In this document: one piece after another, positions 1-9,454 of the stretch
Layout of the letters: each line of letters opens with the position of its first letter
Position numbering within the stretch: the first letter of the stretch is position 1
DNA from: Litorilituus sediminis
Lineage (GTDB): Bacteria; Pseudomonadota; Gammaproteobacteria; Enterobacterales; Alteromonadaceae
Direction: 5' to 3'
Assembly (NCBI RefSeq): GCF_004295665.1
Contig: NZ_CP034759.1
Coordinates: 3,038,001 to 3,102,000, forward strand
Length of the DNA: 64,000 nucleotides
Translations under genes and position numbers: made by a program
The notes under the pieces: generated by a model
Database searches by the model: none
What the model was told of the DNA's origin: nothing
Seen by the model: only the letters and a program-made list of their open reading frames with translations

Positions 1-2
1 AT

Positions 3-464
3 AGTGCAGCGACAAAAAAGGAAAATAAAGGTTTGGTAGATTCTATGGCCTTGATTGCCGGGCGCTATGAAGAGTTTGCTAAAAATCGCTTAGTGCAATT
101 AAAAGAGCGAGCGCAGATTCAGCAAAATGATCAGCTGATTCAATACTGTGAATTAATCAGTCCATTAATCAATAATTATACCATCATCTTTCGAGAATGC
201 TTAAAGGGCAAAGGTCGCTTAAAGGGCATAGCGCAAAAGTGTTTTGATAATCACGATCCAAAAGATTTTAAGCAGTTTGTCAGCTTTTTAATGAAAGGTG
301 AGAAGAACATGAAGCGCTTGTGGGCAAGTAATAACCTTAATGGTTATATTTGTTTAGTGGAGGCGTTACTGGTTCTACATGAAAAAGATCATACCCCCAC
401 TATGCCAGCAAACGAGCTTAAGCGAAGGCAAGTGTTGCTAAAAGAAGCAGCAAATAATAGCTAA
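3..464 (+). CDS. C-terminal part of an unrecognised protein (cut by the left edge)
   Basis: The frame is open from the first complete codon at position 3 to the TAA at 462-464, so the gene probably begins outside the window. TTG at 33 or ATG at 45 are possible internal starts, with AAGGA/AAAGG a little upstream, so a complete gene of about 140 codons cannot be excluded. The visible product is soluble-looking, rich in Lys/Arg and Leu, with no signal peptide or membrane segment and no motif I recognise. It ends 24 bp before the amidohydrolase gene on the same strand, so the two may be co-transcribed. No function is proposed. Confidence 0.6.
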   Translation, partial: SAATKKENKGLVDSMALIAGRYEEFAKNRLVQLKERAQIQQNDQLIQYCELISPLINNYTIIFRECLKGKGRLKGIAQKCFDNHDPKDFKQFVSFLMKGEKNMKRLWASNNLNGYICLVEALLVLHEKDHTPTMPANELKRRQVLLKEAANNS

Positions 465-488
465 TCACTATCACTAAAAGGTTTATCC

Positions 489-3227
489 ATGACACGTTAT
501 TCGAAACATTTACTGGCATCGACTCTGCTTATTGTCGCTAGTACCTCTTATATTAACCCTGTTTCAGCGGATGAAGCGAATAAAAGCACCAATAAAGAAA
601 AAGTGGCTGACTGGTCAGTTAACTCGCCACAAGGCGATTTTGTCACAGCTAAAATAGATGTCACAACAGGTACATGGATGAACCTTGATGTTAGCCCAGA
701 TGGTCGCACCCTTGTGTTTGATTTATTGGGAGATATTTATACCTTACCGATAACAGGTGGTGAAGCTAAACCACTGATGACAGATATTGCATGGCAAATG
801 CAGCCAAGATTTAGCCCGGATGGTAAAAGTATCGCTTTTACCTCTGATCAAGGGGGCGGTGATAACTTATGGGTGATGGATAGTGATGGCGCAAATGCTA
901 AACCAGTGTCGAAAGAAACATTTCGTTTACTTAATAGCCCCGCTTGGTCGCCAGACGGTAACTATTTACTAGGCCGCAAGCACTATACCGGCTCACGTTC
1001 TTTAGGTGCTGGTGAGGTGTGGCTATACCATAAATTAGGTGGCGACGGTGTACAGTTAACTAAACGCAGTAACGATCAGAAAGATTTAGGCGAAGCGAGC
1101 TTTTCTCATGATGGTAAATACGTATATTTCTCGCATGATGCCACGCCAGGCAAAACCTTTCACTATTCCAAAGACTCAATCAAAGGCATATATAAAATTA
1201 AGCGACTTGAGCTAGCTACGGGAAAGATCACTACAGTAATCTCGGGTAAAGGTGGTGCTATTAGGCCGACACCATCTCCTGATGGCAAGTATTTAGCGTT
1301 TATTAGTCGAGATGATTTTAAATCAAACCTATATTTATATGATTTAGCCAGTGGTAAAGAAACTAAAATCTATCAAGAACTTGAAAGGGATATGCAAGAA
1401 ACTTGGGCTATACATGGTGTTTATCCAACCATTGCTTGGACTCCTGATAGCAAGAGTTTAGTGTTTTGGGATGATGGCAAGATAAAACGCTTAACTTTAG
1501 ATAATCAACAGGTATCTACCATTGACTTTCGTGTGAAAACGGATAAGAAAATTCAAAAAGCACTGGCTTTTGAACAGCATATAGAGCAAAAGTCTTTTAC
1601 CAGTAAAATGCTGCGTGATGTTAAGGTTTCGCCAGATGGTAAGCGTGTTGTCTTTGAATCTATGGGTCATATTTACACGCGTAAATTATCAGGTGGTCAG
1701 CCTAAGCGTTTAACCAAACAATCAAATCATTTTGAGTTAAACCCTAGCTTTTCAAGAGATGGTAAGAAGATTGTTTACGCAACTTGGCACGATGAAGAGC
1801 AAGGGCAAATTCGCGTGGTTTCAGCGCGAGGTGGCAAAGGAAAACCATTATTAAGCCAGCCTGGTAAATACATAGAACCGCGCTTTTCGCCTGATGGTAA
1901 AACCATAACTTATCGTAAAGTTGCTGGTGGCAGTATTCTTAACCCTGATTGGAATCTCAAAACAGGCGTTTATACCGTTTCAAGTAAAGGTGAGAAAAAA
2001 GGCGGCAAAGCAAGCTTAGTAACAGAGTCTGGTGTTCAGCCTCATTATGGTGCTGATGATAAAGCCCTATATGTTATTCGTGCGGCTGAAGTGCCTCAGT
2101 TAGTGAAAATTGATTTAATCAAAAAGACAGAACATGTGCTTTATCAAGGCAAGTTAGCGACAGAATATCGCGTTGCCCCGAATGGTAAATATTTAGCCTT
2201 TGCCGAGCGCTTTAAAGTCTTTGTTACGCCTTTTATTGAACGTGGCAGTGTCATTGATATTGGCCCAGATGCGAAAAACTTACCTGTAGTTCAGTTATCA
2301 ACGCGTGCAGGCGAAGGTATCAATTGGCATAATAATTCACAGCAGTTGTATTGGAGTTTGGGGGCAAATCTTTATCAGGCAAATATTGCTGATGCTTTTT
2401 CATTAACAGCAAACAGACAAGAAAAACAAGCTGAGATCAAAGTGGCAACTACAGATCTGAGTTATCAGCAAAAAGTAGATAAGCCTTCAGGTATGCTTGC
2501 TTTTGTTGGTGGCAAAGTGATCACTATGGAAGGCGAGCAAATCATTGATAATGGTGTTGTACTTGTTGAAGGAAATGTTATTAAAGCTGTCGCAGCTAGA
2601 GATGAAATTAGTATACCTAAAGCGGCTAAAGTCATTGATATTACTGGTAAGAGTATTATTCCTGGCTTGATAGATGCGCATGCGCACGGCGCACAAGCAA
2701 GTGATGAGATCATTCCACAGCAAAACTGGGAAAACTATGCCGGCTTAACGTTCGGTGTAACCAGTATTCATGACCCATCAAACGATACCACAGAGTTTTT
2801 TGCTGCCAGTGAAATGCAAAAGGCAGGCAAAATTGTCGCAGCAAGGTTGTTTTCAACGGGCACCATTTTATATGGTGCAACTATTCCCGGTTATACATCG
2901 CATGTTGATAGTTTAGATGATGCTAAGTTTCACGTTGAGCGATTAAAAGCGGCTGGCGCTTTTAGTGTAAAAAGTTATAACCAACCACGTCGAAATCAAC
3001 GTCAGCAATTTATCCAGGCAGCCAGAGAATTAGAAATGCTCGTGGTTCCTGAAGGTGGTTCGTTACTTCAGCATAATTTAACTATGGTGGTTGATGGTCA
3101 TACAACCTTGGAACACTCAATACCGACGGCAAAAGTATATGATGATATTAAGCAGCTTTGGTCGCAATCTGATATGGCGTATACGCCAACATTAGGTGTC
3201 GCTTATGGCGTAATGCCAGTCAGTTAA
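489..3227 (+). pseudogene. 5' part of TolB/PD40-amidohydrolase gene, split by an IS4-family element
   Basis: This part encodes a signal peptide (residues 1-27, cut near VSA-DE), then many TolB/PD40 propeller repeats of the type SPDGK or SPDGR (about residues 50-600), then the first two thirds of an amidohydrolase domain with the metal-binding HxH in DAHAH (about residue 730) and a downstream LEHS histidine. The frame enters the insertion element at 3211 and stops after five foreign codons at 3225-3227. The natural gene is 489-3210 joined to 4659-5173, about 1078 residues. Such proteins are exported imidazolonepropionase/prolidase-like hydrolases of unknown substrate. The truncated product lacks the end of the barrel and should be inactive. 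Confidence 0.9.
3200..3210. repeat. Left copy of 11-bp target-site duplication (IS4-family element)
   Basis: CGCTTATGGCG at 3200-3210 is repeated exactly at 4648-4658, flanking the element at 3211-4647. IS4-family elements commonly duplicate 9-12 bp. Removing the element and one copy restores the amidohydrolase reading frame exactly. Confidence 0.95.
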
Positions 3228-4647
3228 GCTGATTGGCATTTTTTGTATTCCTTGGATACCTTTGGGGTTTTGCCTTAACCCACCTTGGGTATTGCCTCTC
3301 TTCACGCCGCTCTGGTAATTTAAAATAAGTCATTTGTGTCAGTAAAGCTTCATAGTGTTTGGGAATATTGCCAGGGCTAGACAGAGGCAATGTGGCAAAG
3401 AACTGAGTAATTGCCATTGAGCAACTCGTGAAGCTAAGCTGATTAGGCCAAGTGCTATTAAGCTTTCTTGCTGCCGCTGTCATCCCTTGCCTTATCAAGT
3501 TGTAGCACAGAAGGAGTCCCCATAACTCCTGTTCAATCATATCTGGTCGCTTGCTTCTTAAAGTATAAGCGCTGTTAAGTAGCGATTGTTTCATCTCTCG
3601 ATAGCCTAATTCTATTTCCCAGCGATACCGGTATAACTCAACCATTTCTTCGCTTGGAAAGCGTATTGGGTCGACCATTGAGGTCAGAATACGGTACTCT
3701 TTACCTTTAATTTTTTTACTCACTAATCTGGCTTCAATATGTTCTGGTAGGTCATTAAATTTTTTACGAGCTTGAGGCGTTGTTGTTAACCGAATACGTT
3801 TATCATTCTTGCCCAAACTCTGGATGACATCGTAATTTAAGTCTTTACGAGCTGGTATCATCCAGTGTCTTTGTTCTCCTGCTTGATGCCATCGATTGAG
3901 CAAACCAAGCGAGTAATAGCCTTTATCGAAGATAGTTAATGTATTATCTGGTGTCGTTTCTATTAGCCCTTCTGCTAATTTCATTTCATTAGTTCGGTAA
4001 CCTGAAAATACGCTGTTGATTAGCTGGTGGCTCGTAATTTCCATGTGACAAACCATACGGATTTGAGGATAAATATTTTCTCTATGCTGGTTACTTTGCG
4101 TTTCAAATACTTTGTGGTTTTCAGCAGTATCGGCGACTCGCCATACGACACCATCAACGGCTAGCAGGTTCAAGCCCGCCCATGTTTCAAACTGGTTCGA
4201 TTCATAACCATGCTGTGCCATCACTTTAAACACTTCTTTAACGGCATCTGCGCCTAACCTTTGTCTTGCTTGAACCAGTGCGCTTGGTGCCACTAATGGC
4301 TTTTTATCAGGCAACATGATATCCATCTGAGTGGCTATATCCCAAACCGACTTCTGACGATATAGTGCCATACCGATAATTGACCAAAGCACGGTTTCAA
4401 GTGGTAGGCGCCTTTTTCTAATTGTGGCGACGCCAGCTTGTTTAAAGCCTTGTTTAATCAACTCAGGGGAGAGCAACTCTGCGTATTTCTCAAAGGTGTG
4501 GAAGGTATTACAAGAACTAAAGGCTGTAGCAAGTTCACTTTCAAAGCGCATAAAAAAATCCGATAAACTTTATTTATCGGATTCTTACATATTGTAGGGA
4601 TCGTTCAATTGATCCCCAAACTTTTTTGCCTTAACTGATCGGCATTA
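3211..4647 (-). mobile_element. Complete IS4-family insertion sequence, 1437 bp
   Basis: The ends are 18-bp imperfect inverted repeats: TAATGCCAGTCAGTTAAG at 3211-3228 against TAATGCCGATCAGTTAAG read inward from 4647 (two mismatches). An 11-bp direct repeat flanks it and it carries one intact transposase gene on the minus strand. It interrupts the amidohydrolase gene. The intact transposase, near-identical ends and perfect target duplication suggest a fairly recent insertion. Confidence 0.95.
3220..4551 (-). CDS. IS4-family transposase
   Basis: A 443-residue DDE transposase catalysing cut-and-paste movement of the element. Catalytic residues are visible: D133 in AVDG, D209 in TIFDKGYYS, and E314 inside the IS4 signature Y-x2-R-x3-E-x6-K (Y307, R310, E314, K321). 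The N-terminal region (about 1-110) is the IS4 N-terminal domain. The gene fills the element, and its stop codon lies inside the left inverted repeat. There is no frameshift or truncation, so it is probably functional. Confidence 0.95.
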   Translation of the reverse strand: MRFESELATAFSSCNTFHTFEKYAELLSPELIKQGFKQAGVATIRKRRLPLETVLWSIIGMALYRQKSVWDIATQMDIMLPDKKPLVAPSALVQARQRLGADAVKEVFKVMAQHGYESNQFETWAGLNLLAVDGVVWRVADTAENHKVFETQSNQHRENIYPQIRMVCHMEITSHQLINSVFSGYRTNEMKLAEGLIETTPDNTLTIFDKGYYSLGLLNRWHQAGEQRHWMIPARKDLNYDVIQSLGKNDKRIRLTTTPQARKKFNDLPEHIEARLVSKKIKGKEYRILTSMVDPIRFPSEEMVELYRYRWEIELGYREMKQSLLNSAYTLRSKRPDMIEQELWGLLLCYNLIRQGMTAAARKLNSTWPNQLSFTSCSMAITQFFATLPLSSPGNIPKHYEALLTQMTYFKLPERREERQYPRWVKAKPQRYPRNTKNANQLN

Positions 4648-4658
4648 CGCTTATGGCG
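4648..4658. repeat. Right copy of 11-bp target-site duplication
   Basis: Exact second copy of CGCTTATGGCG (first copy 3200-3210), directly after the right inverted repeat of the IS4-family element. Confidence 0.95.
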
Positions 4659-5173
4659 GTATTTGGGGAGAACATTATTGGTATGACACAACTGATGTTT
4701 GGTTGCATCCTAGGTTGAGTCAATATGTACCAAGTGAGGTATTAGAGCCAAGAGCGATGCGCAGACCTAAAGCGCCTCATCATCACTATAACCATATTAA
4801 TGTGGCGACAGTCGCTAAAGAAATGCAGGACTTAGGCTTAAAAGTTAACTCAGGTGGTCATGGTCAGCGCGAAGGCTTAGCAATGCATTGGGAAATGTGG
4901 ATGATGGCACAAGGTGGTATGACACCGCTTGAAGCGCTGCGCACCGCCACTATGTCACCAGCAGAAACATTAGGATTAGCAAAACAAATTGGTTCAATTA
5001 AAACAGGTAAACTTGCTGATTTAGTGGTAGTTGACGGTGATATGAGCCAAGATATCCGTATCAGTGATCGTGTTATTTATACTATGATCAACGGCCGTTT
5101 ATATGATGCTGAAACTATGAATGAAGTTGGCAACTATGATAATAAGCGCAACAAGTTTTATTTTGAGCAATAA
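4659..5173 (+). pseudogene. 3' part of the split TolB/PD40-amidohydrolase gene
   Basis: Continues the frame of the 5' part: the split codon (base 3210 plus 4659-4660) gives Gly, followed by IWGEHYWYDTTDVW. It encodes the end of the amidohydrolase barrel, including the conserved NSGGHGQREGLAMHWE stretch, the MSPAETLGL helix and the KLADLVVVDGD segment typical of the family. TTG at 4703 or an internal ATG might in principle start a fragment, but no convincing ribosome site precedes them. This is best treated as the silent remainder of the interrupted gene. Confidence 0.9.
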
Positions 5174-5230
5174 TAGCAAATAAGTTGCTGTTACCTGTCA
5201 CCTTGCTGGCTTATATAGCTTGATAATTTT

Positions 5231-5258
5231 AAAAGCCCTACTTTTGTCAGGGCTTTTT
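5231..5258 (+). terminator. Rho-independent terminator after the amidohydrolase gene
   Basis: AAAAGCCCT and AGGGCTTTTT form a GC-containing stem with a short loop followed by a T run, about 60 bp after the amidohydrolase stop. Confidence 0.8.
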
Positions 5259-5423
5259 ACGTTTTAGATCAAAAAAGGTTAAAGTTTTTATCTTTTTCGA
5301 GGCAAAGCCATATAGAATAAAATCGACTTTTTGCCGCTTATTTCAGCCAAAACTAATGCCAATTACATAAGTGCGAATAAGGCAAGGTGTGAAATAAGAC
5401 CATGATATTAACCTGAGGTTATT

Positions 5424-7031
5424 ATGTTTAAGCAGCTATCTTTAGCAAAGAAAATCAATGCCGCTTTAGCGCTAATCGGCGTTATCTTTTTAAGTACAAC
5501 TATTTTCTTTTTTTATAATGATGAAAAGCAGTTAGCTGAACATTTTGTTGAGCGAAACTTAGAGAGCTTAGCACTAAATTACTTTGATTCAGTTAATACC
5601 ATGATGTTAACCGGAACCATTGCTAATCGACAGTTAATTCAAGATAAGATGTTAAGCCAAGATGACATTGTTGAGGCAAGAGTGTTACGAGCAGCCTCGT
5701 TAAATAAAGTCTTTGGCAATGGTCATGATGATCAAGCAGCTACCTCTGAATTTGAGCGTCAAGGCTTGGCGGGCGAAAAGGCATTTCAGCAGTTTACACA
5801 AGATGGTAAACGCATGATGAGTTTTATACTGCCTATTCGCGCCAGTAAAGATTATCGCGGAACTAACTGTCTTACCTGTCATCAAGTTGATGAAAATGAA
5901 GTGCTTGGTGCTGTTAAAGTTACTTATGATTTATCAAGAGTTGATCAAGATATTGCCAACTCAATCACGCAAGCGACACTGCTACAACTTATTATCACCA
6001 TTATTAGTTTTGTCTTGTTGAGTTATACGCTTAAAAAGTTGATTTTTGTGCGCTTAAAGCGTTTAAGCAATACTATTTTGGCGGTAGAGAAAGACCTAGA
6101 TTTAAATAAAGAAATTAAAGTGAACTATCATGATGAGCTTGGAGCGGTAAGTTCAGCACTTAATAGCATGATGGCGAAATTTAAAAGCAGTTTTATTTCT
6201 ATTTCAGGGGCAACCGAGCAGTTAATTGAGTCAGCAAAGCATGTTGATGAGATTTCCTCATTAACCCGTAGTGCGGTATTAGAGCAAAAAAATGGTACGG
6301 ATTCGGTTGCGGCGGCAATCAATGAGCTAGATGCATCGGCTAATGAAGTACAGCAAAATACCCAAAGTGCTGCAGATAAATCTGTTTCAGCGAATGAGCG
6401 AACTTCACAAGGTTTAGCTTTAGTAGAGCAGGCTAAAGTTGGTATTAATGAGTTACGAGATCGCGTGATTGATAATACTGAAATGATCACTGAGTTAAGT
6501 AATAAAACCCATGAAGTAGGTACTGTTTTAGAAGTCATCACAGCAATAGCAGAGCAAACTAATTTACTTGCACTCAATGCCGCGATAGAAGCTGCTAGAG
6601 CGGGAGAGCAAGGGCGAGGCTTTGCCGTGGTTGCCGATGAAGTACGTTCTTTAGCAACGCGTACACGTGAGTCAATTGAGCAAATCAATGTCACCATTAG
6701 TAGCTTACAAGAAGGCGCACAAGGCGCGGTAGATTCGATGAATTCAGTAAGCCAGCAAGCCAATGAAAAAGCGGATGATGTTGCCAATGTCGCTAATTTA
6801 TTAGTGGATATCAGTGGTGAAATTCAAGAGCTTGATGAGCTAAATTGTCAAATATCTAGTGCTGCTAAGCAGCAAAACCTTGCCGCAGATGAAATTAATA
6901 TGAATGTCGTTAATATTAGTAATGTCGCAGAGAAATCTAGTGAAGATGCCATTCGTGGTAAAGAAATTAGTGAGCATTTACTGTCGCTAGCTTACGAGTT
7001 AAATGTTCAATTGGCTAAGTTCAAATTATAA
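5424..7031 (+). CDS. Methyl-accepting chemotaxis protein with periplasmic c-type haem motif
   Basis: A 535-residue transmembrane chemoreceptor: TM1 about 10-31, periplasmic sensor about 32-182, TM2 about 185-203, HAMP about 205-260, and a coiled-coil signalling domain with the conserved hairpin [20 protein letters not shown] near 375-406. The sensor contains C149-LT-C152-H153, a CxxCH haem-attachment motif on the periplasmic side, so it may bind covalent haem and sense redox, O2 or NO; this is inference from the motif. The family relays to CheA/CheW. It starts at ATG after TGAGG and opens the signalling block up to 13.6 kb. No C-terminal pentapeptide for CheR tethering is seen. Confidence 0.9.
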   Translation: MFKQLSLAKKINAALALIGVIFLSTTIFFFYNDEKQLAEHFVERNLESLALNYFDSVNTMMLTGTIANRQLIQDKMLSQDDIVEARVLRAASLNKVFGNGHDDQAATSEFERQGLAGEKAFQQFTQDGKRMMSFILPIRASKDYRGTNCLTCHQVDENEVLGAVKVTYDLSRVDQDIANSITQATLLQLIITIISFVLLSYTLKKLIFVRLKRLSNTILAVEKDLDLNKEIKVNYHDELGAVSSALNSMMAKFKSSFISISGATEQLIESAKHVDEISSLTRSAVLEQKNGTDSVAAAINELDASANEVQQNTQSAADKSVSANERTSQGLALVEQAKVGINELRDRVIDNTEMITELSNKTHEVGTVLEVITAIAEQTNLLALNAAIEAARAGEQGRGFAVVADEVRSLATRTRESIEQINVTISSLQEGAQGAVDSMNSVSQQANEKADDVANVANLLVDISGEIQELDELNCQISSAAKQQNLAADEINMNVVNISNVAEKSSEDAIRGKEISEHLLSLAYELNVQLAKFKL

Positions 7032-7123
7032 AACATTGACGGTATTTTCTTGCTATAAACGGGGTTTCTGTACAAAACAGCTTATATTGATTACTCTAGC
7101 TAAGTATCTTAACTAGACGTTGA

Positions 7124-8734
7124 TTGAATATGAGCTGTTTTAATCGTTTGATAACTAAATTTGCTTTACTGTGTCAAAGTAAACTTGCTTTGCTATTACT
7201 GTGGCTATACCTGCCTTTCCCCGCGTTAGCAAATAGCACTCAGTTTACTAGCTCTGGCGTTATCATCGCTTTTGTTTTAGGTTTTTTCGCGGCAGTTGTC
7301 TTGCTCTTGTTGTTCAGAAAAAAATTAGCTCGCACAGGGGCTGAGGAAGGGGGCAGTGATACTATTAGTGCCGACGACTTATACTTGTTTACTCATGATC
7401 CTGCTACTAATTTACCTACGGCTCAGCAAGCACAAAAAGTTTTTTCCCGAGCGTTAATGCAGAGCAATGAACGTCGTTTTGCTGTTGTCACCATAAAGCC
7501 TACTAACTTTCAGCGAGTAAATAGCATATTAGGGCATCATAATTCAGATATATTATTGTTACAGCTGGCATATGCTTTGTCACAGAAGTTAGCGAACAAT
7601 CAAGCCTTACTTAACTTTTCCAATGAGCAAAAACCAATTCGCCTTGCGCGCATGCAAAGCTTACATTTTTTAATGGTGGTTGATCTTAGCCAAGCCCAGC
7701 ATGATGATCACCATGTACTCGATGATATTTGTCAGCAGCTTGCCGCTAGCGTGCCTCAAGCAATGAGTTTTAAGAGTTTTTCATTAAACTTTGAACTCGC
7801 TTTTGGTATTGCCATTTCTGGGCATAATGGCCATAGCGTTGCTGAGCTTATTTCTCATGCTGAAGATGCTTTGCTCAGCGCAATTCAACAACAAAAACAA
7901 ATTTTCTATTTTGATAATGCTAGCTTGTTGCATACGCAACAACAGTTATCTCGCATGGAATTAATACACCAAGATATACGTGATGAAAATTTATTTTGGT
8001 ATGTTCAGCCGCAGGTTAATATCTCCAATAATCAGCTAGTTGGCTTTCAAATTAAAGTGCATTGGTACGAACAAGCAGAAAAGCCTAAGGAGTTAGCCGA
8101 TTTTGTCCGTATTGCTGAGTATAGCGGTGATATTTATTTACTGACTAAGCAAATGATAATTGAAGCGTTTAAAGTGATAGCTGTGTTAAATAATCAAGGT
8201 TTAACTCAGCCTGTTGCTATCAGTATATTGAGCCAGTCTTTATTAGAAGCGGATTTGGTCGATTTTATTGAAGGGCAAATTAAGCTAAGTGGCGTTAGTG
8301 GTAAACAGCTAATCATGGAGCTTTCTGAACAAGTTATTGTTGATTCAGCTGAGCAGGCAAAAAGAACTATTGATCAGTTAAAGTCGCTTGGTGTTCGCGT
8401 GGCAATAGATAACTTCTCTGGTAGCTATGAGTCGTTACGTTATCTACGTAAAACCGCTGTTCAGCAAATTAAAATCAATTGCCAGCATTTAAGAAATGAT
8501 AGTGAAAATCGAGTAGATAAAGCCATAACTAATGCTTTAGTGACACTGAGTCGTAGCATGAAAATTCAACTAATTGGTACTCATATTGACAACCATGAAG
8601 CATCTGCTGCTTATAAAGCCATGGGCGGAGAGCTAATGCAAGGGCTGATAATCAACCGTGGTGTGGTACGAGATGAACTAGAAATATGGCTTAATGCTTG
8701 GTTTAGCCAGCACCCTGAAGCTAAACCAAACTAA
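7124..8734 (+). CDS. Degenerate GGDEF/EAL-domain protein (probably catalytically inactive)
   Basis: 536 residues. An N-terminal signal-like segment (about 18-37) is followed by a second hydrophobic helix (about 44-64), then a GGDEF-like and an EAL-like domain. The GGDEF signature is replaced by MQSLHFLMVVDL, and the EAL motif of the phosphodiesterase fold reads FQIKVHW. DDFGTGYSSL has become DNFSGSYESL and AEGVE has become GTHID. The residues needed for cyclic-di-GMP synthesis or hydrolysis are therefore missing. By analogy with other degenerate tandem proteins it could be a cyclic-di-GMP receptor or protein-interaction module (inference). It lies about 90 bp after the haem chemoreceptor gene. 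Confidence 0.85.
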   Translation: MNMSCFNRLITKFALLCQSKLALLLLWLYLPFPALANSTQFTSSGVIIAFVLGFFAAVVLLLLFRKKLARTGAEEGGSDTISADDLYLFTHDPATNLPTAQQAQKVFSRALMQSNERRFAVVTIKPTNFQRVNSILGHHNSDILLLQLAYALSQKLANNQALLNFSNEQKPIRLARMQSLHFLMVVDLSQAQHDDHHVLDDICQQLAASVPQAMSFKSFSLNFELAFGIAISGHNGHSVAELISHAEDALLSAIQQQKQIFYFDNASLLHTQQQLSRMELIHQDIRDENLFWYVQPQVNISNNQLVGFQIKVHWYEQAEKPKELADFVRIAEYSGDIYLLTKQMIIEAFKVIAVLNNQGLTQPVAISILSQSLLEADLVDFIEGQIKLSGVSGKQLIMELSEQVIVDSAEQAKRTIDQLKSLGVRVAIDNFSGSYESLRYLRKTAVQQIKINCQHLRNDSENRVDKAITNALVTLSRSMKIQLIGTHIDNHEASAAYKAMGGELMQGLIINRGVVRDELEIWLNAWFSQHPEAKPN

Positions 8735-8748
8735 TAAAGCTGACGCTG

Positions 8749-9234
8749 CTATTCGATATCTAACGCATCAGGAGATAATATAATGCCTGTGTTATCGGCA
8801 TAAATATGATCGTCAGGTAATATAGTTACGCCAGCAAAATTAATGGCAACATCGGCATCACCAATATCTTGATCGTTAGCACCTACAGGGATAGAAACTA
8901 GGGCTTGAATACCTATATCTATATCTTCAAGGGCATCTACATCTCTGACACTGCCATAGCATATAATGCCTTCCCAGCCATTGGATTCGGCAGCTTGTGC
9001 AATTTTGCTGTCGATAATTGCTCGTCTAGTTGAACCGCCACCGTCGATAACCAATACCTTGCCTGTGCCGTCAGCAGCAATAATTTGCTCAATCAAACCT
9101 AAGCTTTCAAAGCACTTTAAAGTGACTACTTTGCCGCCAAAAGAACTGCGGCCACCATAATTGCTAAATATAGGGTCTACAACATCAACAAGATCAGCAT
9201 AAAGATCACAGAGCTCAGAAGTATTATATTGCAT
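8749..9234 (-). CDS. rraA: Ribonuclease E activity regulator RraA
   Basis: 161 residues from ATG at 9234, the length of E. coli RraA. It begins [12 protein letters not shown] and carries the family core [28 protein letters not shown] and [14 protein letters not shown]. RraA trimers bind the C-terminal region of RNase E and DEAD-box helicases and inhibit RNA degradation in the cytoplasm. The frame stays open 27 codons further upstream, but that extension is unlike the family, and a purine-rich AAGAGA precedes the chosen ATG. It converges with the preceding gene (14 bp gap). Confidence 0.95.
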   Translation of the reverse strand: MQYNTSELCDLYADLVDVVDPIFSNYGGRSSFGGKVVTLKCFESLGLIEQIIAADGTGKVLVIDGGGSTRRAIIDSKIAQAAESNGWEGIICYGSVRDVDALEDIDIGIQALVSIPVGANDQDIGDADVAINFAGVTILPDDHIYADNTGIILSPDALDIE

Positions 9235-9454
9235 GGTTTTTCTCTTAGTTGGCGATAAATTGTCACCTTTCAGTATATAGAGTTGTCGATAAAATAAAAC
9301 CATTAATATCATCACTCTAAGCTGAGCTTGATTTGAATTGTTATTTAGTGATTTGTTTGTGAGGTTGCTAAGTAAATATTCAGTTAATACTTGTATTTAA
9401 ATACAAAAAACTCTTTAATAGTTGTACAACCTTATCGATAGTTAACATATTTGT

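Noticed and set aside
2465-2723. Two overlapping minus-strand frames inside the amidohydrolase gene
   Set aside because: They are antisense to a well-conserved protein, without ribosome sites or recognisable products.
6128-6787. 219-codon minus-strand frame inside the first chemoreceptor gene
   Set aside because: Mirror of the repetitive coiled-coil coding region; Ser/Ala/Leu-rich, no start signal, no motif.
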